A stretch of 64,000 nucleotides of DNA from Amycolatopsis thermophila (GTDB lineage Bacteria; Actinomycetota; Actinomycetes; Mycobacteriales; Pseudonocardiaceae). Below the pieces are notes generated by a model. It made no database searches. It was not told the origin of the DNA and was given only the letters and a program-made list of their open reading frames with translations. The stretch is from NCBI RefSeq assembly GCF_030814215.1, contig NZ_JAUSUT010000001.1, positions 6,510,001 through 6,574,000 of the forward strand, read 5' to 3'. Shown here piece after piece: positions 20,353-28,809 of the stretch (the stretch's first letter is position 1; each line of letters opens with the position of its first letter). The translations under genes and the position numbers were made by a program.

Positions 20353-21489
20353 ATGTCCACGGGACGCGACAGCGTCGGCACGGTCGACGACCTGCACGAC
20401 TCGGCCACCCGGTTCTGCGGGTTGTCCGATTTCGGCGGCGACGAGTACCGCGAGGGCCTGGCGGTACTGCTGGAGTCCTACGCCCGCGACGCCGGGCTGA
20501 CACCGTTCGGCAACAAGATCAAGCGGGCGTTCCTGCGGCAGGCGCTCGTGGCGCGGCTGCTGAGCGAAGACGCCTGGAAACGCTTCCCCGAGTACGCGGA
20601 CGTGCCGGTCGAGCGGCCGATCTTCGTCACCGGCCTGCCGCGCACCGGCACCACGGCCCTGCACCGGCTGCTCACCGCCGACCCCGCGCACCAGGGGCTG
20701 GAGGCGTGGCTGGCGGAGGTGCCGCAGCCGCGCCCGCCGCGCGAGACGTGGACCGGCAACCCGGTGTTCCAGGGCATCCAGGCCGGGTACGAGCGGCACC
20801 ACGTCGAGCACCCGGAGTTCCTCGGGGTGCACCACAGCTCGGCCGAGCAGGTCGAGGAGTGCTGGCAGCTGCTGCGGCAGTCGGCGAAATCGGTGTCCTA
20901 CGAGTGCCTGGCCCACGTGCCGACGTACTCGCAGTGGCTGGCGGCGCAGGACTGGACCGACGCGTACGCCCGGCACCGGCGGAACCTGCAGCTCATCGGG
21001 CTGCCGGACGCGGGCAAACGGTGGGTGCTGAAGAACCCGTCGCACCTGTTCGCGCTGGACGCCCTGCTGGAGGTGTACCCGGACGCGCTGGTGATCCAGA
21101 CCCACCGCGCCCCGGAGACGATCATCGCCTCGGTGTGCAGCCTGAACCAGCAGGCCTCCGCGGGCTGGTCGACGATCTTCCACGGCCCCGTGGTGGGCCG
21201 CACGCAACTGGACCTGTGGTCGCGCGGCGCGGCGACGTTCGAGCGGGAGCGGGCCAAGCACGACCCGGCCCGGTTCTACGACGTGGACTACGGCGAGTTC
21301 GTCGCCGATCCGCTGGGCGTGGTCGGGAAGGTGTACGACCACTTCGGACTGTCGCTCACAGCCGAAGCGGAGTCGGCGATGCGGGCGGTGTACACCGAGA
21401 GCACCACCGGCGCGGGACGCCCGTCGCACCGCTACACGCTGGAGGAGTTCGGCCTGACGGCCGAGGAGGTGCGGGAGCGCTTCGCCTGA
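20353..21489 (+). CDS. PAPS-dependent sulfotransferase family protein (Rv3529c-like)
   Basis: 378 residues from the ATG at 20353. The phosphosulfate-binding loop is FVTGLPRTGTTALHRLLTAD (about 96-115), and the 3'-phosphate-binding segment lies around THRAPETIIASVCSL. This is the Sulfotransfer_3-like group common in mycobacteria and Amycolatopsis. It would transfer sulfate from PAPS to an alcohol and release PAP, which NrnA (1229) could recycle. It is the last gene of the KstR-like operon. The acceptor is unknown. Confidence 0.87.
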   Translation: MSTGRDSVGTVDDLHDSATRFCGLSDFGGDEYREGLAVLLESYARDAGLTPFGNKIKRAFLRQALVARLLSEDAWKRFPEYADVPVERPIFVTGLPRTGTTALHRLLTADPAHQGLEAWLAEVPQPRPPRETWTGNPVFQGIQAGYERHHVEHPEFLGVHHSSAEQVEECWQLLRQSAKSVSYECLAHVPTYSQWLAAQDWTDAYARHRRNLQLIGLPDAGKRWVLKNPSHLFALDALLEVYPDALVIQTHRAPETIIASVCSLNQQASAGWSTIFHGPVVGRTQLDLWSRGAATFERERAKHDPARFYDVDYGEFVADPLGVVGKVYDHFGLSLTAEAESAMRAVYTESTTGAGRPSHRYTLEEFGLTAEEVRERFA

Positions 21490-21501
21490 GGTCCGCGGTG
21501 C

Positions 21502-22347
21502 CTACTGGACCGTGTCGAACCGCTCGGTGCCCACCACTCCGAGCAGCTGCAGCTTCTCGGCCGCCTCCGTGCGCGGCGGGGCCGTGAGCACGAGCAGCGC
21601 CTGCGACTGGTCCTCGGTGAACAGCACCTGGCAGTCCACCTCGATCTCGCCCAGCTGGGGGTGCACGAGGACCTTGTGGTCCTCGAAGCGTTTGGCCACC
21701 TCGTGGCGGTCCCACAGCTGCGCGAACTCCGGACTGGCCTTGGTCAGCACCCGCACCAGCTCCCCGGCCCGGGACTGCGGACCCATCGACCCGAGGGCGG
21801 CGCGCAGGCCGGCCACGAGGGCGCGGCCCTGGCGGGCGCGGTCGTGCTCGGGGTAGATCAGGCGCTCGGCCGGATCGGTGAACCAGCGGTAGATCTCACT
21901 GCGCGCCCAGCCGGTGAGGTGGGACCGGTCGCCGTAGAGGGCTTCGGCCATGCTGTTCTGCACGAGCACCTCGCCGAGGTTCGACAGGATCAGCGCGGGC
22001 GTGTCCGACAGCCGGTCCAGCACGCGCTGCAACGCCGGCGCCACGTGCGCCGCCGCGACCATCGGCGTGGGGGCGTTGCGGCCGGCGATCCGGAACAGGT
22101 AGTCGCGCTCGGTGCCGGTCAGGCGCAGCGCGCGGGCCAGGGCGGCCAGCATCTGCTCGCTCGGCTGCGGCCCGCGCTGCTGCTCGAGCCGCGTGTAGTA
22201 GTCGGTCGACATCGCCGCCAGCGCCGCGACCTCCTCCCGGCGCAGGCCCGCCGCGCGGCGGCGCGGCCCGGCCGGCAGCCCGACGTCCTCGGGCCGCAAC
22301 TGCTCACGGCGGCGGCGCAGGAACGCGGCCAGCTCTACACGGTCCAC
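21502..22347 (-). CDS. XRE-type regulator with MmyB-like ligand domain
   Basis: 281 residues. The N-terminal helix-turn-helix (RRRAAGLRREEVAALAAMSTDYYTRLEQQRG, about 30-60) is followed by the MmyB ligand-binding domain (NLGEVLVQNSMAEALYGD, then FTDPAERLIYPEHDR and DHKVLVHPQLGEIEVDC). These regulators usually control a divergent SDR or oxidoreductase, exactly the arrangement here (SDR at 22448). GTG start at 22347 with a G-rich ribosome-binding site. Confidence 0.92.
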   Translation of the reverse strand: MDRVELAAFLRRRREQLRPEDVGLPAGPRRRAAGLRREEVAALAAMSTDYYTRLEQQRGPQPSEQMLAALARALRLTGTERDYLFRIAGRNAPTPMVAAAHVAPALQRVLDRLSDTPALILSNLGEVLVQNSMAEALYGDRSHLTGWARSEIYRWFTDPAERLIYPEHDRARQGRALVAGLRAALGSMGPQSRAGELVRVLTKASPEFAQLWDRHEVAKRFEDHKVLVHPQLGEIEVDCQVLFTEDQSQALLVLTAPPRTEAAEKLQLLGVVGTERFDTVQ

Positions 22348-22447
22348 GCCCCCAGTATCCGCGACCGGGCCGCGCGAACCAGGGACCGCCGATCCCCCGA
22401 TGAGCACTCTCTTCTTCCGGCCCGGACGGATACCCAGACTCAGGGTC

Positions 22448-23209
22448 ATGAACATCAGCGGAAACACCATCTTCATCCCCGGATCCACCAGCGGCATCGG
22501 CCTCGCGCTCGCGCGGCGGCTCCAGGCGAAGGGCAACACCGTCATCATCGGCGGCCGCCGCACCGAACTGCTCGACGAGCTGGCCGCCGAGCACGGATTC
22601 GACACCGTGCGCATCGACACCGCCGACGCCGCCAGCATCCGCGCCGCGGCCGCCGAGGTGATCGGCAAACACCCGGACCTCAACGTCGTCGTGGCGATGG
22701 CGGGCATCATGCGCGTGGAGGACTGGCACCACCCCGACGGCTTCCTGACCTCCGCCGAGGAGGTCGTGACCACCAACCTGCTCGGCCCCATCCGGCTGGT
22801 GGCCGCGTTCATCGAGCACCTGCGGACGCGGCCGGGCGCCACGATCGTGACGGTGTCCTCGGGCCTGGCCTTCGCGCCGCTGCGGGCCACGCCGAGCTAC
22901 AACGCGAGCAAGGCGGCCATCCACATGCTCAGCGAGTCGCTGCGGCTGCAGCTGGCGGACACCTCGGTCAGCGTCGTCGAGCTCGAGCCGCCGTCGGTGC
23001 GCACCGCGCTGCTGCCCGGCCAGGAGGACAGCGACTTCGCCATGCCGCTCGACGAGTTCGCCGACGAGGTGATCAAGCTCTTCGAATCCCAGCCGGACGC
23101 CAAGGAGATCCAGGTGGAGAACGTGAAGTTCCTCCGGTACGGCGAGGCCCGCGGCGACTACGACCAGGTCGTGGCCACCCTCAACGCGGCCGACCCGCAC
23201 GGCCGGTGA
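22448..23209 (+). CDS. DltE-like short-chain dehydrogenase
   Basis: 253 residues. The Rossmann motif GSTSGIGLALARRL (about 11-24) is followed by GRR for NADP preference, AMAG, TVSSGLAF with the catalytic Ser, and YNASK. It resembles DltE-type SDRs that sit divergent to MmyB regulators. I chose the ATG at 22448, since homologues start just before the Rossmann strand. The regulator at 21502 probably controls it from the 100-bp gap. The physiological substrate is unknown. Confidence 0.9.
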   Translation: MNISGNTIFIPGSTSGIGLALARRLQAKGNTVIIGGRRTELLDELAAEHGFDTVRIDTADAASIRAAAAEVIGKHPDLNVVVAMAGIMRVEDWHHPDGFLTSAEEVVTTNLLGPIRLVAAFIEHLRTRPGATIVTVSSGLAFAPLRATPSYNASKAAIHMLSESLRLQLADTSVSVVELEPPSVRTALLPGQEDSDFAMPLDEFADEVIKLFESQPDAKEIQVENVKFLRYGEARGDYDQVVATLNAADPHGR

Positions 23210-23219
23210 CACCGGCGCG

Positions 23220-23254
23220 GCCGCCCCGGCAGCACCCTCGCCCGCCGGGGCGGC
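23220..23254 (+). terminator. Hairpin after the DltE-like SDR
   Basis: GCCGCCCCGGC and GCCGGGGCGGC form a perfect 11-bp stem with a 13-base loop, 10 bases past the SDR stop and 16 bases before the amidohydrolase start. No U-tract is present. Confidence 0.55.
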
Positions 23255-23270
23255 GTGCGATGCTGAACCG

Positions 23271-24485
23271 GTGAGCGACCTGTACATCACCGGTGTGCAC
23301 CCCTGGGGAGCCGAGCTGTCGGACGTGGAGATCCGGGACGGCCGCATCGCCGCTGTGCACCCCGCCGGCGGCCCCGCGCCGACCGGGGTCGAGGTGGTCG
23401 AGGGCGACGGGCGCCAGCTCGTCCCGTCGTTCTCCGACGTCCACGTCCACCTGGACTCGACCCGGCTCGGGCTGCCGTGGCGGCCGAACGACTCGCCCGG
23501 CGGCGTGTGGTCGAACATGCTGCACGACCGCGCGCACTGGCGCGAGGGCCCGGTGCCGATGCGCGAACGGTCCACGCACATGCTCGGCCTGCTCATCGCC
23601 CACGGCGTCACCCGCGTGCGCGGCTACGCGCAAATCGACGCCGACTGCAAGCTGGAACGGCTCGAAGCCGTCGCGGCCGCGCGCGAAACCCACGCCGCCC
23701 GGGCCGACGTGGAGATCATCGCGTTCCCCCAGGCCGGGCTCCTGCGCGAACCCGGCGTGCCCGGCCTGGTGGAGGCTGCGCTGCGCGAGGGCGCGACCGT
23801 GATGGGCGGCATCGACCCGTGCGCCCTCGACCGCGACCCGGTGCGGCACCTCGACATCGTGTTCGGGCTCGCCGAGCGGTACGGCGTCGCGGTGGACGTG
23901 CACCTGCACGAGCCCGGCGAGCTGGGCCTGTTCAGCCTCGGCCTGATCATCGAGCGGACGCGAGCCCTGGACCTGCGGGGCAAGGTCACCATCTCGCACG
24001 CCTTCACGCTCGCGCACACCCCGCCACCCCAGCTGGACGACGTGCTGGCCGAGATGGCGGAGCTGGACATCTCGGTCGCCACGGTCGCGCCGCCCGGCCG
24101 CGGCACGCTCCCGCTCACCCGGCTCACCGAAGCCGGCATCCGGGTCGGCCTCGGCGACGACGGCCAGCGGGACTACTGGTCGCCCTACGGCAACGCCGAC
24201 CTGCTGGACCGCACCTGGCAACTGGCGTTCACCAACGGCTTCCGCAACGATCCCCAGGTGGAGCACGCCCTGGCGGTCGCCACGTGGGGCGGCGCGTCGG
24301 TGATCGACCCGTCGGTGCCGGCGCTGCGGGGCGTGGACGACCGGCCCGGCGTCGCGGCCGGCGACCCGGCCGATCTCGTGCTCCTCGACGGCGAGGCGCC
24401 CGCGGCCGCGGTGCAGGACCGGCTGCCGCACCGCACGGTGATCCACGCCGGGCGCGTCGTGGCCCACGACCTGGCGCTGGTGTGA
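23271..24485 (+). CDS. Amidohydrolase, cytosine-deaminase-like
   Basis: 404 residues. TIM-barrel amidohydrolase: SDVHVHLDSTRL (metal-binding HxH), FPQAG, a third ligand in VDVHLHEPGELG, SHAFTLA, and a catalytic Asp near GLGDDGQRDYW. The order and spacing follow the cytosine-deaminase subgroup, but the usual HCDE and GxDN motifs are altered (HLHEPGE, GDDGQRDYW). A different cyclic amidine or lactam substrate is therefore likely. GTG start directly after a hairpin; it runs convergent to the serine hydrolase with one base between stops. Confidence 0.82.
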   Translation: MSDLYITGVHPWGAELSDVEIRDGRIAAVHPAGGPAPTGVEVVEGDGRQLVPSFSDVHVHLDSTRLGLPWRPNDSPGGVWSNMLHDRAHWREGPVPMRERSTHMLGLLIAHGVTRVRGYAQIDADCKLERLEAVAAARETHAARADVEIIAFPQAGLLREPGVPGLVEAALREGATVMGGIDPCALDRDPVRHLDIVFGLAERYGVAVDVHLHEPGELGLFSLGLIIERTRALDLRGKVTISHAFTLAHTPPPQLDDVLAEMAELDISVATVAPPGRGTLPLTRLTEAGIRVGLGDDGQRDYWSPYGNADLLDRTWQLAFTNGFRNDPQVEHALAVATWGGASVIDPSVPALRGVDDRPGVAAGDPADLVLLDGEAPAAAVQDRLPHRTVIHAGRVVAHDLALV

Positions 24486-24486
24486 G

Positions 24487-25626
24487 TCAGCGGGCCAGTG
24501 CGGCGCCGACGGCGAGTTCGTAGATCGCGCGCAGCTGCTCGAACAGCGCCGCGTTGGTGCCCGGCGTGATCTGCGCGGTGGCACTGACCGCGACCGCGCG
24601 CCGGCCGTCCCGGGTGGCCGCGGCGAACTGGGTGTACCCGGCGGTGTTGCCGGTGTGTCCGTAGACGCGGCCGTAGCGGGTGTCGTAGCGGAAGATCCCG
24701 AGGCCGGCCGCGTTGACACCCGGCCCCGGCGGTTCCGAGCCGCCCGGCCGGAAGCGGAACTGCGCGGCCCGCACCGCCGGGTGCAGCAGCGTTCCGGCGG
24801 CGTGGGCGCGGATGAACCGCACCAGATCGGCCGGGGTGGACACCACTCCCCCGGAGGCCCAGCTCCAGCCCGCCGCGACCTGGGTGCTCACGTCGTCGGC
24901 GCCGTCGTAGCCGTGCAGGTACGGATCGGGCAGCGCCGAGCCGCGGGGCAGGCTCGTGCGGGTCAGGTTCAGCGGCCCGGCGACCAGGCGCCGCATGAGG
25001 TCCTCGTACCGGATGCCGGTGGCCGCCTCGCACATCAGCCCGACGAGGATGTTGTCCGAGTTGGAATAGGAGTACCGGGTGCCGGGTGGGAACTGCAGGT
25101 CCGGGTCGTCGAGGTAGCCGAGCAGAGCGCGCGGCGGCGGCGGGTCCTGCAGCGACGCCAGCAGCGCGTCCCGGAACCGCCCGGACTTGCTGAAGTCCGG
25201 GATCCCGCTGGTGTGGCCCAGCAACTGGCGCAGTGTCACCGGCGACCACTGCCGGGGGAAACCGTCCAGCCGGTGGCCGACCGTGTCATCGAGTCCCAGT
25301 TCCCCGCGGCTCACCACGGACAGCGCCGTCGCGGCGCTGAACGCCTTGGCCACGCTGGCCACGCGCATGTGGTCGTCGGGCCGGGGCGCGCGGCCGGACA
25401 CCACATCGGACACCCCCACGCTGTGGAACGCCGACCCGCCGTCGCGTCCGATCGCGACGGTCAGGGCCGGTGGGCCGCCGGGTTTGCCTGCCAGGTCGCG
25501 CATCGCGGTCAGGAGTGCGCTGTGGACGGGTGGTGATTCACCGGCCACGGCCCGGCCCGCGACGGCGCTCCACCCGGCCGTGCCGAGTGCCCCCACCTTC
25601 AGGACCGTCCTGCGCCGCAGCGACAT
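24487..25626 (-). CDS. Exported serine hydrolase, class C beta-lactamase/DD-peptidase fold
   Basis: 379 residues. The N-terminal SLRRRTVLKVGALGTAGW is a Tat-type signal. The catalytic SxxK is ASVAKAFSA (about 92-95 for SVAK), the YxN motif is YSYSNSDN, and the third motif is the HTG-like VYGHTGNT. This is the beta-lactamase/esterase/DD-carboxypeptidase superfamily acting outside the membrane. The closest match in layout is the D-Ala-D-Ala carboxypeptidase-like esterases of actinomycetes. The substrate (peptidoglycan, beta-lactam or ester) cannot be decided. Confidence 0.88.
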   Translation of the reverse strand: MSLRRRTVLKVGALGTAGWSAVAGRAVAGESPPVHSALLTAMRDLAGKPGGPPALTVAIGRDGGSAFHSVGVSDVVSGRAPRPDDHMRVASVAKAFSAATALSVVSRGELGLDDTVGHRLDGFPRQWSPVTLRQLLGHTSGIPDFSKSGRFRDALLASLQDPPPPRALLGYLDDPDLQFPPGTRYSYSNSDNILVGLMCEAATGIRYEDLMRRLVAGPLNLTRTSLPRGSALPDPYLHGYDGADDVSTQVAAGWSWASGGVVSTPADLVRFIRAHAAGTLLHPAVRAAQFRFRPGGSEPPGPGVNAAGLGIFRYDTRYGRVYGHTGNTAGYTQFAAATRDGRRAVAVSATAQITPGTNAALFEQLRAIYELAVGAALAR

Positions 25627-25666
25627 CGGCCGAGACTAGCACCGCGGCGAACCTGGACAAACCCCC

Positions 25667-27439
25667 TCAGGCCGACGATTTCTCCTGCCGGACAAGGGGT
25701 TCGATCTTGCCGGTGCGCTTCCCCGCCACGACCACGGCACCGCGCACCAGGCTTCGCGCACCGTCGAGGACCTCGGCGGCGAGGGCGAGCCCCACCTCGG
25801 CCTCGCGGTCCCCCGCGGACTCCAAGGCGGACAGTGTGCTCGGCGGGATCGTCACGTCCGGCACCTCGTAGGCGAGGTATTCGGCCTCGGCGTAGCCGGA
25901 CAACGGCTCGATCGCGACGAGGACCGGGATGTCCACACCGGACAGTTCGGTCACCATGCGGGAAAGCCCCGCCAGGTCGTACACCGGCCGGGTGATGAGG
26001 AACTGGGCGCCGGCCGCGATCTTCGCCTTGGTGCGGGACAGTTCGACGTCCGCGTCCTCCGCGCCCGGGTTGATCCGCGCGCCGATGTGGAACGCGGTGC
26101 GGGTGGCCAGGGTGAGCCCGGTGTGGTCGCGGCCGGCGTTGAGACCGGCGAGCAGCCCGATGAGGCCGACCGAGTCGACCTCCCAGATACCGTCGGCGCC
26201 CGGGTAGTCGCCCAGCGGGAGCGGCGTGCCGGTCTCGCAGACCACCGTCCGCAGGCCGAACGCGTGGGCGCCCAGGAGGTCGGCCTGCAGCGCGGCCAGT
26301 GACCGGTCCCAGGCCTCGACGGTGGTGATGGTGTCGACCCCGGTCTCCCGCTCCAGGTGCAGCGCGTCGCCGAAGTGCCCGCGGACCAGCACCAGGTCGA
26401 GGCCGCTGTCGCGGACGAGCTGGGCGTCCTCCGGTTCGCCGCGGGGCGTGACCTGCGCGGCGAGGACGAAGCCGGGTTGTGCCAGGCGGCGGGCCAGCGG
26501 GCTCTGCGGCGGCGCCGGGCGCGGTTGCGGCACGGCCGTGACCGGTCTCGTCTCGCGCGGACGCAGGTCCGCCAGGCGGGCGACGACCTCGCGGATGTGG
26601 CCCGGGGTGGTGCCGCAGCAGCCGCCGATCATCGCCGCGCCGTGCTCGGCGTAGCGGCGCGCGTAGCGGCCGAAGTGGGCGCGGGCGACCGGGTAGGTGA
26701 AGCGGCGTCCGGTGCGCCGGGGCATTCCGGCGTTGGGGTGCACCCCGACGGGCAGGTCGGTGGCGTCGGTGAGCTGGTCGAGCACGGTGAGCATGTGCTG
26801 CGGGCCGAGGGTGCAGTTCGCGCCGATCGCGGTGACCGGCAGGCCGGACAGCGCCTTGGCCACCTCGCTCGGGGTCTCGCCGCCCGGGGTCAGGCCGTCG
26901 GCGGTGAAGGTCGCGTGGGCGACGATCGGCAGGTCGGTGAGGTCCGCGGCCGCCTCGACGGCCTCGGTCAGTTCCTCCAGGTGGCCGAAGGTCTCGAGGA
27001 CCAGCAGGTCCACTCCCCCGTCGACCAGGGCCGTGACCTGCTCGCGGACCACGTCGAGCCGCTCGTCGGCCCGCACCCCGCTCCGCTGGCCGGCGCTGAC
27101 CGCCGGCGAGACCGACCCGGCGACGTAGATGGTGCGGTGCACGCCGCGGCGGGCCTGCCGCGCCAGCCGGACGGCCGCCAGGTTGATGTCGCGGACGCTC
27201 ACGGAGCAGCCGTGCTCGGCCAGCCGGAGCCGGTTCGCGCCGAAGGTGTTGGTGAGCAGCACGTCCGCACCGGCCGCCACGTAGCCCTCGTGGATGGTGC
27301 TGACCAGCTCCGGGTTGGACAGGTTGAGTTCGGGTAAAGCCCGGTCGAGGGAATTGCCGGCCACGTGCAGGACGGTGCCCATGGCCCCGTCGAACACCAG
27401 AACCCGCTCCGACAGCTTCTCCGCGAACCGACCTCTCAC
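25667..27439 (-). CDS. Fused homocysteine S-methyltransferase / methylenetetrahydrofolate reductase
   Basis: 590 residues. The N-terminal domain (1 to about 300) is a homocysteine methyltransferase: VFDGAMGTVLH, LTNTFGANR, VLETFG, a zinc Cys in IGANCTLGP and the paired CC in MIGGCCGTTPGHI. The C-terminal domain (about 325-590) is a MetF-like TIM barrel with AQVTPRGEPEDAQLV and LITRPVYDL. The fusion matches Bacillus YitJ and would couple 5-methyl-THF formation to methionine synthesis without B12. GTG start at 27439, with GGGAGG upstream. A 24-codon leader ORF lies just before it. Confidence 0.9.
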   Translation of the reverse strand: MRGRFAEKLSERVLVFDGAMGTVLHVAGNSLDRALPELNLSNPELVSTIHEGYVAAGADVLLTNTFGANRLRLAEHGCSVSVRDINLAAVRLARQARRGVHRTIYVAGSVSPAVSAGQRSGVRADERLDVVREQVTALVDGGVDLLVLETFGHLEELTEAVEAAADLTDLPIVAHATFTADGLTPGGETPSEVAKALSGLPVTAIGANCTLGPQHMLTVLDQLTDATDLPVGVHPNAGMPRRTGRRFTYPVARAHFGRYARRYAEHGAAMIGGCCGTTPGHIREVVARLADLRPRETRPVTAVPQPRPAPPQSPLARRLAQPGFVLAAQVTPRGEPEDAQLVRDSGLDLVLVRGHFGDALHLERETGVDTITTVEAWDRSLAALQADLLGAHAFGLRTVVCETGTPLPLGDYPGADGIWEVDSVGLIGLLAGLNAGRDHTGLTLATRTAFHIGARINPGAEDADVELSRTKAKIAAGAQFLITRPVYDLAGLSRMVTELSGVDIPVLVAIEPLSGYAEAEYLAYEVPDVTIPPSTLSALESAGDREAEVGLALAAEVLDGARSLVRGAVVVAGKRTGKIEPLVRQEKSSA

Positions 27440-27456
27440 GAACCCTCCCGGCGCCG

Positions 27457-27531
27457 TTACCTCCGGGCGTGCACGTGCACGAGGATCCGGCCGGCGCCGC
27501 ACCCCCACCACACCACCGCGACGCCCGCCAT
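27457..27531 (-). CDS. Possible leader peptide ahead of the methionine-synthesis gene
   Basis: A 24-codon ORF, MAGVAVVWWGCGAGRILVHV followed by HARR, starts at an ATG and ends 17 bases before the GTG of the fused methyltransferase. Its last codons CGG-AGG-TAA themselves contain an SD-like sequence. Upstream (about 27545-27576, minus strand) lies AGGAAACCGG followed by GGTCCG and TTCCCGCC, which loosely resembles part of a cobalamin-riboswitch core. The ORF could be an attenuating leader, but it could also be chance. Confidence 0.3.
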   Translation of the reverse strand: MAGVAVVWWGCGAGRILVHVHARR

Positions 27532-27711
27532 GGATCCATCGTAGGCGGGAAAGCGGACCTACCGGCCGGTTTCCTCGCGCAGGTGCACCACTGATGCACT
27601 GCCGCACGGCCGTTCGGGTGAGGCGCCCACCACCGGGGCGGGGAACCGGCGTGCGCTATGTTGTCGTTCACCCCTCCGTGGGTGCGGGCGCCGTGCTGGT
27701 GTGCCCGCCTG

Positions 27712-27785
27712 GGGCCGGTAGCTCAGCTGGTTAGAGCAGGGGACTCATAATCCCTTGGCCGCGGGTTCGAGCCCCGCCCGGCCCA
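27712..27785 (+). tRNA. tRNA with CAU anticodon, probably tRNA-Ile2 (or elongator Met)
   Basis: 74 bases forming a full cloverleaf: acceptor GGGCCGG pairs with CCGGCCC, discriminator A, D-arm GCTC...GAGC, anticodon arm GGGGA-CTCATAA-TCCCT, T-arm with GGTTCGA. CCA is not encoded. The anticodon is CAU. The stretch GAGCAGG..ACTCATAAT..CTTGG matches E. coli tRNA-Ile2 more closely than elongator tRNA-Met, so lysidine-modified Ile2 is my preferred identity. Its 3' half is the attachment site of the integrated element. Confidence 0.93.
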
Positions 27786-27786
27786 C
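27741..27786 (+). repeat. Left attachment site (attL) inside the tRNA 3' half
   Basis: 46 bases from the anticodon stem through the discriminator plus one base, identical to 39002-39047. The tRNA remains intact because the element brings a copy of the 3' half. Confidence 0.92.
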
Positions 27787-27798
27787 AACCAGGGAATA

Positions 27799-27843
27799 CC
27801 AAGGGACTCTATCCCGCACGCCGCTTGTAAAGCAAGGGACTGG
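27799..27843 (+). repeat. Possible integrase arm-type sites near attL
   Basis: Two copies of CAAGGGACT occur between the tRNA and int (27800-27808 and 27833-27841). A third close copy, CAAGGGATT, is at 38931-38939, 62 bases inside attR. Short direct repeats flanking both att cores are the usual layout of arm-binding sites of tyrosine integrases. Confidence 0.4.
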
Positions 27844-27861
27844 CCTCTACTCTTCCGAGGC

Positions 27862-28809
27862 ATGAGCGTCGACACCGACAGCCCGCCTCTCGACGACCTC
27901 CGCGAGCTGCTGCCCGACTGGCAACGCCACCTCCGCGCCGCGAACAAGGCGCCGAACACCATCAGCTCCTACCTGCGCGTAGCCGAGGAGTTCGTCGCAT
28001 TCCTGCTCGAGCGGGGCATGCCAACCGGCGCCGCGTCGATCACACGGGAGCACATCGAGCACTACCTCGTGCACCTGCAGGAACGCCCGAACAAGCGCAC
28101 CGGAAAGCCGCTCTCCGCGGCGAACATCGCCAAGCACTACCGGTCGCTGCAGCAGCTGTTCCGCTGGCTCGACGAGGTCGAGGGCGAGATTACGTCGAAC
28201 CCGTTCGCCAAGATGTCGCCGCCGGCCGTGCCCGAGCAGCCGGTGCCGGTGCTCACCGAGGACCAGCTCCGGGCCCTGCTCAAGGCCTGCAGCGGCAAGA
28301 CGTTCGAGGCGCTGCGGGACACCGCGCTGATCCGCCTGTTCATCGACACCGGCGCCCGCTGCGGCGAGATCGCCCCGCTCACGCTCGACGACCTCGACTT
28401 CGATGCCGACGTGGCGCACGTGATGGGCAAGGGGCGCCGCGGCCGCGCGGTCCCGTTCGGCGCGAAGACCGGCGAGGCCCTGCGCCGCTACCTCCGCGCC
28501 CGCTCCCGCAACAAGCACGCGGCCAAGACCGACGCCCTGTGGCTCGGACGCAAGGGCGCACTGACCGAGTGGGGCATCCGGCAGGCGCTCAAGCGGCGCG
28601 CCCAGCAGGCCGAGGTGCCCGACGTGCATCCGCACCTGTTCCGGCACAGCTTCGCGCACCGCTGGCTCGCCGAGGGCGGCCAGGAACAGGACCTCATGCG
28701 ACTCGCCGGCTGGCGGTCCCGTGAGATGGTCGGCCGCTACGGCGCATCCGCAGCCGACGAACGCGCCCGGGAGGCCCACCGCCGCGCCGGGCTCGGCGAC
28801 CGCCTGTGA
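27862..28809 (+). CDS. int: Tyrosine recombinase / integrase
   Basis: 315 residues. The N-terminal SAM-like core-binding domain (about 15-110, [21 protein letters not shown]) is followed by the catalytic domain with Arg in DTGARCGEI, Lys in [19 protein letters not shown] (His-x2-Arg), Trp in LAGWRS and the Tyr nucleophile in VGRYG. All catalytic residues are present, so it should be active. At 315 residues without an N-terminal arm domain it is XerC/D-like in size. It lies 76 bases from the tRNA and should catalyse recombination at the 46-bp att core. Confidence 0.95.
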   Translation: MSVDTDSPPLDDLRELLPDWQRHLRAANKAPNTISSYLRVAEEFVAFLLERGMPTGAASITREHIEHYLVHLQERPNKRTGKPLSAANIAKHYRSLQQLFRWLDEVEGEITSNPFAKMSPPAVPEQPVPVLTEDQLRALLKACSGKTFEALRDTALIRLFIDTGARCGEIAPLTLDDLDFDADVAHVMGKGRRGRAVPFGAKTGEALRRYLRARSRNKHAAKTDALWLGRKGALTEWGIRQALKRRAQQAEVPDVHPHLFRHSFAHRWLAEGGQEQDLMRLAGWRSREMVGRYGASAADERAREAHRRAGLGDRL

